DNA from: Branchiostoma floridae
Lineage: Eukaryota; Chordata; Leptocardii; Amphioxiformes; Branchiostomatidae
NCBI RefSeq assembly: GCF_000003815.2
Contig: NC_049982.1
Coordinates: 76,086-140,085 of the forward strand
DNA: 64,000 nt
Reading direction: 5' to 3'
Each line of letters begins with the position of its first letter. The stretch's first letter is position 1. The translations under genes were made by a program, and so were the position numbers. Below the pieces are notes generated by a model, which saw only the letters and a program-made list of their open reading frames with translations, made no database searches and was not told the DNA's origin. This document shows positions 12,136 to 23,312 of this stretch, piece after piece.

Positions 12136-12570
12136 AACCAAATGCACCTCAGGGATACCGAAGTACATCCTGTGCACACATATTGTGTAATTACACCTGA
12201 GAGAGATCCACATCTCTCCTACCGGATTTGTAACATGAAGAAGAATAAGAGAACTCGTGCTGGCAAAGCGCCGGATGCGTTTCAAACGACACCTCAGTTG
12301 CTGAGTGGACGATCGCCACAAGGCAGGTATAACTCAAGACGTAAAGTGAATTGCTTCACACCATACATTTAAGTGGGAAAACCTGAAAATTGCGTGCCGT
12401 AGATCGCCGTGCACATATTTAGTCCAGTGCCATAAAACAGTAACGTCATATTTCCATTGGCAACGGTTGCTTTGATACATCCAAGGCTAATAAAATGAAC
12501 ATTTTCCTTTCACTTAGTGTCATTTAAAAGCCATGGAGCTGCACTTGTACGATTATATAGCAATGGACTA

Positions 12571-12996
12571 GGGGTGGGTACCGGTACCGGACCTGAAAAA
12601 ATTCGTCGGACCGCATGTTGGAACTTGGACCTATTGGAAAATGAACAGATTATACAATCAGACATTTACACGTATGGGGGCTTACAGGTTGGGGAAAATA
12701 GCGAGCCTCGCGGAGAGCGAAGGAGAGTCGATTCTATCGTCATTTCTACCAAGGTCTACAGTCAATCGTACAGAGGCAGTTAGACTTGTAGGATTTTAAA
12801 ATGCCAGTGGCAGTCGAATAGGATCCACAAAACAGATTTCTTTGCGGCGAAATGGGCCATTGTTTTGAGTATAGTCCATTCACAAATTTTCACATACTGA
12901 ATCAGGTCCAGGTTCAGGTCCGGACTTGGACCCGATCCTCTGGACCTGGACCTGAACCGGACCTGGACCTGAATTTTCTGTACAGGTACCCACCCC
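12571..12996 (-). mobile_element. MITE, family B, with TA target duplication
   Basis: The ends are ggggtgggtacc and ggtacccacccc, a perfect 12-bp inversion flanked by TA on each side. GGACCT/AGGTCC motifs are repeated near the right end. The frames at 12517-12783 and 12852-13100 cross the element and are not genes. Confidence 0.8.
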
Positions 12997-13037
12997 TACA
13001 GTGGACCGGCTATGTAGACGGCGGGCTATGCTTTGAA

Positions 13038-13320
13038 ATGGTCCTCATTTTCCTTTTTTCTTTACTCTTGAATCTAAAGGCTGGGGGTCCGATTTCTTAG
13101 AAGGCCCTGATACTGTGGCTCTGGGGATGGAATCTACTCTGTTTGTTTGTCGATGTCAGCCTCGGGACGGATGTTAAATATGGTCCTCATTTTCCTTTTT
13201 TCTTCACTTTTGAACCTAAAGGCTGGGGGTCCGATTCTTTAGAAGGACTTGTCACTGTGCATTTGGAGATGGAATCTACTTGGTCTGTTTGTCTATGTCA
13301 ACTGCGGGACGGATGCTAAA
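13038..13320. repeat. 142-bp tandem duplication
   Basis: atggtcctcattttcctttt starts near 13038 and again near 13180. Both copies continue through aaaggctgggggtccgatt to gggacggatg. Confidence 0.8.
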
Positions 13321-14300
13321 CTTGGTGTGTTTGCTGTAGCCTTGTTTGTGGCCTTGGTGCCTGTTGGCAGTCTTATCAGTGCGTACTGGGAAGGGACACA
13401 ATTACAACAGATGTGACTTTATCGCGGTACAATGTATGGTAACAATTACAAAGCATCAGTACAATAATGACAATGACATTGAAGTTTATTGCATATTCAT
13501 GCCCATTGGAGCTAAATGCAGTATGACTGTACGACGTGTACAAATGATAGAGATGATAATGATAGGTAAACTATGCTATGACCTACGTAATACATTTTAC
13601 AGAGAGAGAGAACTTTATTGCACGACATTTGTACATGTTTTACATGCTTCTGCCCTCTTCTTAAAACATGTGTAGAAGAATAGATCACTTCTTGCACTGA
13701 GCAAAACATTGGTTGGTAAAACATTTTATATGTAGATTTTATAACATTGTTATTATGTACATTTTTACAGCCCTATTTTTTATAGTAAAGGTGTCTATTT
13801 AACAGCAGTTTCCTCAACAACATCATTTTTAAGGCCATTGGAGACCCAGTTATTCACGCAAGAATGCAAATAAATAGCACATTATATTTTACAACATACG
13901 TCTTCATCTTCTCGCAGTTTTACGACTTACTCATTTTGCTGCAGTTTTATGAAGGACAATGCAGGGCTCCGCTGGAAAGCAGTGTTAACCACTGAGTTGG
14001 ATTACCCTGGATGAATATGACAGAAATAAAATAAATAAATGACTATAGTCGACCTCGACATTTGCATTCAAAATATGACCTGGCCTGTCAAAGGATGTCA
14101 CAAGTTAATTAGAAATTCCTGCCCGAAGGCTAATTGCAGTTGATACGAAAGGGAACAAACAAACAGTATAGAATATATCTACTCTGGTCTAAAAGATAAC
14201 TCTAAACTGTAACTTGTTTGGTTATATTTAGCCCCATCTTGAGTGATTTCGTTCCTCCATAACTTGACTTACTTGGATTATGTCGGGTGCCTCTGCCATG
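13321..14300. other. No gene recognised
   Basis: AT-rich sequence with a few pieces resembling retroelement tails (agaactttattgcacgacat near 13611; aaataaataaatgac near 14027). The frames at 13346-13724 show no domain. Confidence 0.4.
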
Positions 14301-14309
14301 GCTGACCAG

Positions 14310-15310
14310 TAGTCTCGATCTTGCATGGCCTTCCCCATGCTTTCCATCTGTAGTCCATTGTCCATTTTACCGTAACGTCCTTGATTTTACCTATGTAGTG
14401 CTGTGCCCAACATTATGTTTGGAAGCATAATGTTGGTGCTGTTTTCACTATGATACTTTTTGTTACTTTCATTCAAAATAACCCTATTTAGTTATACATC
14501 ATTACAAAGCTTAAGGTGTCTATCATACAAAACAGTACCCTCAAAGGGTCTAAAACACCCAGAATGCACTAGGAAAATGAAGAGTGAAAATTTGCAAGCA
14601 CTACAAGGGTTCAACTAGATATTGTAAATTTAACGTAATCACAAAACAATGTAAATATTTTCCTTTATATATCCATTGGTTCAACAGATGTGAAGCCAAT
14701 ATCGCTCATGTAACCACTTGCTATTATGAAAAGCTCTACGCCATTCTATACGTTTTCCACTATGGTCTGTGCGTGCGCGTGCAAAATGATCTTTTTCCTT
14801 TAAAAGTTATCCTTCACGGCTTCTAAGATGTCATATCCAGATTGTAAACCACTCTGCCGCAATTGTGTCACATGATGACACTCCATCGTCGGCAGTGATC
14901 AAACGATCTTTAGGCGCTAAATGTGTCAGAAGTCTCGGTCTTGCATAGCTTTCCCAATGCTTTCCGGCTGCAGTCCAGTATCCTTCTTATTAACTAGATA
15001 TTGTAAATTTAACGTATCTTCAAACAACGTATGTAAATCTTTGCCTTTATATATTCGTTGGTTTGACTAATATGCAGCCAAGATCGCTCAAGTAACTACA
15101 TGCTATCATGAAGGTCTCATCATCATTCTATACGTTTTCCACTATGTTTTAGTATTGTGCGTGCAAAATGATATTTTTATTTTCAAAGTTATCCTTTTTG
15201 TTATCTCGGTTTCTAAGATGTCACATTCAGATTGTAAACCACTGTATCTGCCGCAATTGTGTCACATGATGAAGCCCACGCCATCGTCGGGAGTGATCAA
15301 ACGATCTTTA
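14310..15310. repeat. Direct duplication, period about 380-620 bp
   Basis: tctcgatcttgcatggc near 14313 and tctcggtcttgcatagc near 14933 begin related blocks. actagatattgtaaatttaa recurs at 14613 and 14993 and the copies then match to ccgcaattgtgtcacatgat and gatcaaacgatctttaggcg. An insertion or deletion separates the block starts. Confidence 0.7.
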
Positions 15311-15612
15311 GGTGCGAAACGAGGCGGGAAATTGTGGAGGAATTACCGGGTGTCGATGATACCTATCTGCGGGATGATGGCGCGATTAATGCGCGGGAAA
15401 AATTGGCAGCACGGAAACTGGGTCAAAGGGCGATCACGGAAACGTTAACGGCTCAAAATGATGGCGGCGAAATACGACTTGTTGACCGCCGAAAAGAGGC
15501 ACAAGACATCGTCACGGAAAAACTTGATAGTTCAGCCGCAATCTGTCCAATCAGGCAAAATAAGGTGTTGTACAAATCAGGACAAGATGGCCAAGCAACT
15601 GCAGTTCATTAG
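15259..15612 (+). CDS. Unrecognised open frame (117 codons), possible transposon gene fragment
   Basis: The frame opens just after the duplicated 14.3-15.3 kb sequence, and its first codons match the preceding duplicate, where the frame stops early. The product would be hydrophilic and probably helical, rich in Glu, Arg and Asp (for example REIVEELPGVDD and VDRRKEAQDIVTEKL). I recognise no family. What suggests former coding function is that the stretch encoding VDRRKEAQDIVTEKL is almost perfectly kept in an inverted copy at 21037-21086. The two copies diverge immediately after it. It could equally be part of a repeat end without coding function. Confidence 0.25.
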   Translation: MSHDEAHAIVGSDQTIFRCETRREIVEELPGVDDTYLRDDGAINAREKLAARKLGQRAITETLTAQNDGGEIRLVDRRKEAQDIVTEKLDSSAAICPIRQNKVLYKSGQDGQATAVH

Positions 15613-15790
15613 ACGAAATATTCATATGAGAGGAAGGAGATTCATCGAGTTAAAGTTGACCGATTTTCCCAGGATTTCCTATGGGTTTCGCCATTGCTAT
15701 CAAGCCAAAATACGCACCATATGGGGGTTTCGAGGTGTCCGTTATATAGGGCGAGGCTCGACTGTTTCCGGGTCACACTGGCAGTAATAC
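15476..15790 (+). repeat. Left inverted copy flanking the satellite array
   Basis: ttgaccgccgaaaagaggca followed by caagacatcgtcacggaaaa matches the reverse complement of 21037-21087. Weaker matches continue: gagttaaagttgacc against gagctaaagttggcc, and atatgggggtttc against gcatgggggtttc. The partner is at 20795-21087. Confidence 0.65.
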
Positions 15791-15840
15791 GGCAGTGGGC
15801 GATAGCATGATTTTAGCAACCTCAACCAGCGGTTTCCTGT

Positions 15841-15892
15841 TAGCCTGGTATCCAGCCGTAATATAGTTATATTACGGCTGGATACCAGGCTA
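15841..15892. mobile_element. 52-bp perfect hairpin with 9-bp target duplication
   Basis: Arms of 24 bp (tagcctggtatccag at the outside) are perfectly inverted around a 4-base loop. gtttcctgt stands at 15832-15840 and again at 15893-15901 as a direct repeat. Both are read directly; insertion as a mini foldback element is inferred from the duplication. Confidence 0.7.
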
Positions 15893-16329
15893 GTTTCCTG
15901 TTGATATAGCCGTACGGTTACCCTCAAGTATGCTGTATACGTTCAGTTCCTGAACATTAGAGAGCAAGGAGCGGTTAATGAGGAGCGGTTACATCAAGAT
16001 ATAACGTCCTTGGTTACATGAGGTAACAACAGTTACTCCTTCCAAACCAAAGGCATCTACACTACGGCTGTACACTTCTATGGAACTCGAAGTAACAATA
16101 AATTGTACGCTATGCAGACCGGCCATTTGGTACAGATAGAAGTTTTTGTGTCATAAATTATTCTACGGCCAAGGTAAGGCTAAATGTTGAAATAATGCGC
16201 TATTGAGAAACAAATAGACACTAGATGACTGGAAGTTAGATTATACGTACTAGTAAAAAGTTTACGGTTGCCTTTGCTCGACTAGTTGTGTGGGAGATAA
16301 AAAACTATGTCAAACCTATCGGACAGCTC

Positions 16330-19300
16330 ATTTCAAAGTGTATACGCAACCTAACTGAGGATGACAAAACAGCCAAAGACACACTTGAGAACTGCGCCTT
16401 TAAAGTGTATAGTAACTAACTGAGGTGGAAACGTACATACTAAAGAAGAAAACTTAAAAAGGAAGCCTTTTTCTAAAACAAAAGATTGTCAAGCCCCTGA
16501 CTCACCTAAGAACTGCGTTCTGTAAGTGTATACTAACCGTGAGAGAACGACGAGAAATCTTTTAAGGAAATCTCCCATGACACACCTACGAACTACACTC
16601 TCTATTTGTATATTAACAGAGTACGAAAAGAAATCTTTTAATGAAACCTTTTTTCTAACAGAAAAGTGCGTCATGCACATGACGCATGTAAGAATTGCGC
16701 TCTCCAAGTGTATACTAACAGAGAACGAAGAGAAATATTTGAAAGAAATTTTTCTCTTTTATGAAAGAAAAGTGCGTCATGCCATGACACACTTAAGAAT
16801 TGCGCTCTCTAAGTGTATACTATCAGAGAATGAAGAGAAATATTTGAAAGAAACTTTTCTCTTTTATTAAAGAAAAGTGCGTCATGCCATGACACACTTA
16901 AGAATTGCGCTCTCTAAGTGTATACTATCAGAGAATGAAGAGAAATATTTGAAAGAAACTTTTCTCTTTTATTAAAGAAAAGTGCGTCATGCCATGACAC
17001 ACTTAAGAATTGCGCTCTCTAAGTGTATACTAACAGAGAACGAAGAGAAATATTTGAAAGGAACTTTTCTCTTTTATTAAAGAAAAGTGCGTCATGCCAT
17101 GACACACTTAAGAATTGCGCTCTCTAAGTCTAATAGAGAACGAAAAGAAATATTTGAAAGAAACTTTAATTTTCTCTTTTATCACAGAAAAGTGCGTTAT
17201 GCTTAAGAATTGCGCTCTCTAAGTGTATACTAACAGAGAACGAAGAGAAATAGTTTAAGGAAATCCTTCTCTTTTATGACAGAAAAGTGCGTCATGCCAT
17301 GACACACGTAAGAATTGCGCTCTCTAAGTGTATACTAACAGAGAACGAAGAGAAATATTTGAAAGAAACTTTTCTCTTTTATCAAAGAAAATTGCGTCAT
17401 GCCATGACACACTTAAGAATTGCGCTCTTTAAGTGTATACTAAGAGAAAACGAAAAGAAATCTTTTAAAGAAACTTTTCTCTTTTATTAAAGAAAAGTGC
17501 GTCATGTCATGATACACTTAGGAAATGCGCTATCTAAGCGTATACTAAGAGAAAACGAAAAGAAATCTGTTGAAAGAATCTTTTCTCTTTTATCAAAGAA
17601 AAGTGCGTCATGCCATGACACACGTAAGAATTGTGCTAAGTGTATACTAACAGAGAACGAAGAGAAATATTTGAAAGAAACTTTTCTCTTTTATCAAAGA
17701 AAAGTGCGTTATGCTTAAGAATTGTGCTCTCTAAGTGTATACTAGCAGAGAACGAAGAGAAATATTTGAAAGAAACTTTTCTCTTTTATGAAAGAAAAGT
17801 GCGTCATGTCTTGACACACTTAAGAATTGCGCTCTCTAAGTGTATACTAAGAGAAAACGAAAAGAAATCTTTTAAAGAAATTTTTCTCTTTTATTAAAGA
17901 AAAATGCGTCATATCATGATACACTTAGAAAATGCGCTATCTAAGCGTCTACTAAGAGAAAACGATAAGAAATCTTTTGAAAGAAACTTTTCTCCTTTAT
18001 CAAAGAAAAGTGCGTCATGTCATGACACACGTAAGAATTGTGCTATCTAAGTGTATACTAACAAAGAACGAAGAGAAATATTTGAAAGAAACTTTTCTCT
18101 TTTATCAAAGAAAAGTCCGTTATGCTTAAGAATTGCGCTCTCTAAGTGTATACTAACAGAGAACGAAGAGAAATATTTGAAAGAAACTTTTCTCTTTTAT
18201 CAAAGAAAAGTGCGTCATGCCATGACACACTTAAGAATTGCGCTCTCCAAATGTACACTAACAGAGAACGACGGGAAATAGTTTAAGGAAATCTTTCTCT
18301 TTTCTTAAGGAAAAGTGCGTCATGTCATGACACACGTAAGAATTGCGCTCTCTAAATGTATACTGAAAGTGAATGAAGAGAAATAATTGAAAGAAACTTT
18401 TCTCTTTTATCAAAGAAAAGTGCGTTATGCTTAAGAATTGCGCTCTCCAAGTGTATACTAACAGAGAACGAAGAGAAATATTTGAAAGAAACTTGTCTCT
18501 TTTATGAAGGAAAAGTGCGTCATGCCATGACACACTTAAGAATTGCGCTCTCTAAGTGTATACTAACAGAGAACGAAGAGAAATATTTGAAAGAAACTTG
18601 TCTCTTTTATGAAGGAAAAGTGCGTCATGCCATGACACACTTAAGAATTGCGCTCTCTAAGTGTATACTAACAGAGAACGAAGAGAAATAGTTTAAGGAA
18701 ATCTTTCTCTTTTCTGAAAGAAAAGTGCGTCATGCCATGACACACGTTAGAATTGCGCTCTCTAAGTGTATACTAGCGGAGAACAAAGAGAAATCTTTTA
18801 AGGAAACCTTTTTCTAAAAGAAACCTGCGTCATACCCATGACACACGTAAGAATTGCACTCTGTATTTGTATATTACGAAATTGAGTACGAAAAGAAATC
18901 TTTAAAGGAAACATTTTTCTGAAAGAAAAGTGCTTCATACACATGACACACGTACGAATTGCGCTCTCTAAGTGTATACTATCAGAGAACAAAGAGAAAT
19001 ATTTTAAGGAAACATTTTTCTGAAAGAAAAGTGCGTCATACACATGACACACCAAATAATTGCGCTCTCTAAGTGCATACTATTAGAGAACAAAGAGAAA
19101 TATTTTAAGGAAACCTTTCTGAAAGAAAACTGCGTCATGCCCATGACACGCTTAAGAATTGCGCTCTCATGTTGTATACTAACAGAGTACGAAGAGAAAT
19201 GTTTTAAGGAAACCTTTTTCTGAAAGAAATGTCCGTCAGACCCATGACACACTTATGAATTGCGCTCTCTAAGTGTATACTATCAGAGAACAAAAAGAAA

Positions 19301-20545
19301 TCTTTTGAGGAAACCTTTCTCTTTTTCTGTAAGAAAAGTGCGTCATACCCATGACACATTTAAGAATTGCGCTCTCTATTTGTATATCAACAAAGAACAA
19401 AATGAAACCTTTTAAGGAAACCCTTTTATCTAAAAGAAAAGAAGGTCAAGCCCATGACACACCAAAGAACTGCGTTCTGTAAGTGTAATCTAATAGAAAA
19501 CTAAGACAAATCTTTTAAGGAGACCTTTCTCTTTTTCTGAAAGAAAAGTGCGTCATGCCCATGACACACCTACGAACTGCGCTCTCTAAGTGAATATTAA
19601 CACAAAACGGAGAGAAAAATTTTAAAGAAACCTTTCTCTTTTTATGAAGGAAACGTGCGTCATACCCATGATCTTGAATTGCGCTCTCTGTTTGTATATG
19701 AACAGAAAACGAAAAAAAAACCTTTTAAGGAAACCTTTTTTTCTGAAGGAACAGTGCGTCATGCCCATGACACACGTAAGATTGCGCTCTCTATTGGTAT
19801 ATTACAGAGCATGAAAAGAAATCTTTTAAGGAAGCTTTTCTGAAAGAAACGTGCGTCATACCAATGACACACTTAAGAATTGCGCTTTCTATTTGTATAT
19901 TGACTGAGAACAAAGAGAAATCTTTTAAAGGAAACTTTTTTCTGAAAGAAATGTGCGTCATGCCCATGACACACCTACAAACTGCGCTCTCTAACAGAAA
20001 ACGAAGAGAAATCTTTTGAGGAAACCTTTCTCTTTTTCTGAAAGAAAAGTGCGTCATACACATGACACACGAATTGCACTCTCTAAGTGTATACTAACAG
20101 AGAAGAAAGAGAAATTTTCTAAGGGAACTTTTTTCTGTCATGCCCATGACACACTTAAGAATTGCACTCTCTTTTTGTATACTAACAGAGTTTGAACAGA
20201 AGTCTTTTAAGGAAACCCTTTTCTGAAAGTAAAGAAGGTCAAGCCCTTGACACACCTAAGAACTGCGTTATGTAAGTGTATACTAACAGAAAACGAAGAG
20301 AAATCTTTTAAGGAAACCTTTCTCATTTTCAAAAAGAAAAGTGCATCATCTTATGACACACCTACGAACTGCCTTCTCCAAGTGAATACTTACACAAAAC
20401 GAAGAGAAATCTTTTAAGAAAACCTTTCTCTTTTTCTGAAAGAAAATTGCGTCAAGCCCACGACACACTTAAGAATTGCGCTCTCTATTTGTATATTAAC
20501 AGAGTACGAAAAGAAGTCTTTTAAGGAAACTTTTTTCTAAAACTG
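16330..20545. repeat. 105-bp satellite array, about 40 units
   Basis: In the core the landmark gtgcgtcatgccatgacac recurs at 16772, 16877, 16982 and 17087, exactly 105 bp apart. Each unit contains a near palindrome (gtgcgtcatg-cc-atgacacac), then ttaagaattgcgctctctaa, gtgtatacta, agagaaat and ttttctctttta. Units are most alike at about 16.77-18.7 kb and decay to both sides, as expected from unequal exchange. Because 105 is 35 codons, an open frame of about 35-residue repeats appears for one to three units and stops where ttatcaaag becomes ttattaaag. All the frames reported here on either strand are such products. Confidence 0.92.
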
Positions 20546-20794
20546 GCAAAAACGTTATCAGGCTATGGCAAAGTTGCATGGTATGTCAGGTGCTGGCCGC
20601 AGACTCCCTTGAAATAAGCCTGTTTGTTTAACCGTCAGACAGCAGATTCTCAGTGTGGACCAAGGCTCACAGTTTAATTCCTTGGCCACACCAAGTAAAT
20701 AGTCCATTTCTGAACTCAGCTGAACCTCCTTGCTTCCAACGATACTGAGTCAGGACACGCGGACTCCACGGCTACGCGTTCTGGTATGACCTCT

Positions 20795-21087
20795 CTGTTG
20801 CGACCCGGAAGTATACTGGATATACTGGAAAGCGGTAGCCCAGAAACCCCCATGCAGTACGAAATCGTCGCCGAAATCAGGCATTTCACGGCAGTTTGAA
20901 GGCCAACTTTAGCTCTTGAAATCTCACCGTAACATAATATCTAAAAGTTAAAATGCACTGCATGTGATAGATCAACTTGTCAGGATCACGTAGATACCTT
21001 TTATAGCATCATCTGGCAAATATTATCTTTTCTATCGAGTTTTTCCGTGACGATGTCTTGTGCCTCTTTTCGGCGGTCAACAGACTC
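20795..21087 (-). repeat. Right inverted copy flanking the satellite array
   Basis: Reverse-complement partner of 15476-15790. The best match is 21037-21087, about 50 bp nearly identical; the rest is diverged. Confidence 0.65.
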
Positions 21088-21129
21088 GCCATTAGCCTTT
21101 TGTGCAGACCTTAGCCATGCAGGTGGTAT

Positions 21130-21345
21130 TGTACCTACATGAAAAATGAAGCTGTAGTTTGGACAGTATGTGTGTGTGTGTGTGTATATATTTGTGTATG
21201 TGTGTGCGTGTTTGTTTGTTTGTGCGTGTTTGTTTGTGTGTGTTTGTGTGTGTGTGTGTTGTGTTTGTGTATGTGTGTGTTTCTGTCTGTGTGTGTATGC
21301 GTGTGTGTGTATGTGCGTGTCTGTGTGTGTGTCTGTGTGTGTGTA

Positions 21346-21384
<39 letters not shown>

Positions 21385-21610
21385 ATGTCTGTCTGTGTGT
21401 CAGTCTGTGTGTGAGTATGTGCGTGCGTATGTGTGTGTGTGTGTGTGTCCGCGCGCGTGTGTGTGTGTGTTTGTGTGTTGATAACGTTAAAAGCTCTGAA
21501 TGGATTAAGATGATATTTGGTACGTGGCTACCTAATTCCCATTCGCTTCTTCCTGAAAGGAACGTTTTGAAGTGGAGTGGGGGGATCAATTAGGCGACCT
21601 TCAGAAAATG
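21130..21610 (+). mobile_element. Dispersed repeat with GT head (copy 2 of 3)
   Basis: catgaaaaatgaag, then a 310-bp GT tract, then ctctgaatggattaagatga and atatttggtacgtgg, in the same order as at 2545 and 30194. The GT tract appears to be an expanded internal part of the element. Confidence 0.65.
21165..21479. repeat. (GT)n microsatellite
   Basis: A 310-bp interrupted GT tract. The 80-165 codon frames on both strands are repeat artefacts. Confidence 0.95.
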
Positions 21611-22379
21611 GTGATGGATTCTTCTACATCCATTAAACGAAAACGAAGCGGCATGAGGGTCAGAAAGTATGTCATGGTAACGTCACGGTAGCTATACAGC
21701 TGCAAATGAACAAGCTTGGTTAGAGATACTGTGATGAAAGCTTATGCCGGCAAATAAGAAGGATGTGATTTGATAGACGAATCGACAAGCATGTAACAGA
21801 AATTACAATGCCCGTTCGTTTTAATATCTCTAATACAAACGATTTGTTCTTGTGCGCAATCCTCGCTTGCAGGCTAACTACCCACAATTTTATGGGTTAA
21901 GTCGGCAATCAGTCATATGGAATGTGCCACAGGAGGATAAAAATGGCGCTACTGTTGACATCTGCATGTTACCGCCGTTTCTGTCATAATTCGGCTTTAC
22001 AAACAGAGATTTCCACTCTTGCTTTGTAAGAATCGCCCTCGACTTTTTGATATTCTGTCGCGGCCTCTACAATTGCAATCCTGTCGTGTTATCCCATTGG
22101 ACTGCGGTGTGTTGGCGGCGTCACTGCGTCTTAAAATTATTTGTTTCAGCATGACTTTATTTTATTTTGTTTTATTCTATTCTATTGAATTGCAGACAGT
22201 GTAATACATGGCAAACCCAGGCAGCGTAGCCGATATTGGGTGCCAACACATACGTACATTTACACATGACTTTATAGATATAATGAGAACATCATGCAAA
22301 ACGTACAAATATGACTGAAAAGACAACAAAACACACATGATGAAACTCGTTCAACGCTCTGACAATTCGTTCGGCCAAA
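21611..22379. other. No gene recognised
   Basis: Unique-looking sequence. A tttattttattttgttttatt tract near 22160 may be the tail of an old retroelement. No coding support. Confidence 0.4.
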
Positions 22380-23234
22380 GCGGGGTCACTAACGTGTCGC
22401 AGCTTCGAATTCAGTGAGCTATCCGCCTAAGGCTAACGTAATTTTCCGTTTCCGCAAACAGTCCGGCCGGACCCCGGGTAGAAAATGTGACACGTAGACC
22501 TACGGTTTTGGTCAATGGTCCCCTTGCACCTGACGTCATAGATCACGTGACCTTGTTTACGCCGCCATATTGGGTGTCAAAACAGCGGGAGAACCAAATT
22601 TTGTCGTCTGCTATTCGGTGCGAGCAGATGTGCGAGAGTTAGGAGTGACATTTGGCCGCCATGAGCGACAAACGTCCGTCAGATCAGACGTCAACTGGTA
22701 GGGGAGCGCTACCAAGCCATTTGTCGTGTTTGAGCGCCCCTGATCGGAAAAGATACAAGGAAAAATGTGCTCTGTTGGGGGAGACCGGCGACCCGTATTT
22801 GCTTCCGACTGCCAAGATGACCGCGGTCATGAACTGTGAAAAATTGCCCGGTATCGCATTTCCTGACATTTACGTTTATCTGATAAGTAATCCCTCAGTT
22901 TACACCGGGGAGGCAATGAAGGCTTACAAAAGCCTAGATGCCTACAAGTATTTCGTGAGTGGCAACTTTAAGTCAACGATGTACTTGTTTGGAGGCACAC
23001 CACGAAGGACAACAAGCACATATATGTCATAAGGTCCAAGGTAAGGGTCGATATTATTGTTAGCGTCAGATGCAAAATAATCAAATTAACATTTCATGTA
23101 AGCTAAACATTTGTGTAAATCTGGGCATCTGTGCCAAAATGATTTTGATAGTGTACAGAAAAACAGTTCTGGGAAAAAGGATCTAACGTCACTTGGTTAA
23201 TATAAACAAGATATCGCAATCGGGGAGTAAATGA

Positions 23235-23312
23235 CTCCTTGGCTTAGTGGTACAATGCTTGCCTCCAGTGCAAGAAGTCGTGAGTTCTAATCCCTGATCG
23301 GATCAATTTTCT
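23235..23312 (+). mobile_element. tRNA-like sequence in intron 1 of the nuclease gene
   Basis: An A-box-like tggcttagtggtacaatgc, a 7-base anticodon-like loop ctccagt (CCA) closed by cttgc/gcaag, and a B-box-like gagttctaatcc are in tRNA order. The acceptor and T stems pair poorly, so a tRNA-derived SINE head is more likely than a functional tRNA. Confidence 0.4.

Noticed and set aside
16526-18691. Chain of open frames encoding a 35-residue repeat
   Set aside because: They arise because the satellite unit is 105 bp. Each stops after a few units, no start or splice signals are conserved, and the other strand has similar frames.
16330-20545. CRISPR-like array
   Set aside because: Repeats are 105 bp, contiguous and without unique spacers, and the DNA is animal.
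21092-21593. Long frames of Cys/Val and His/Thr residues
   Set aside because: Both strands of a GT microsatellite are open. The same applies to 3150-3513 and 36031-36745.
22652-22660. Upstream start (TTG) for the nuclease gene
   Set aside because: The ATG at 22661 has a strong context and eukaryotic genes rarely use TTG. Likewise the transposase does not begin at the GTG at 28781 but in the THAP exon at 29669.
23235-23312. Functional tRNA gene (anticodon CCA)
   Set aside because: The acceptor and T stems do not pair properly. The same judgement was made for 3655, 58440 and 61545.
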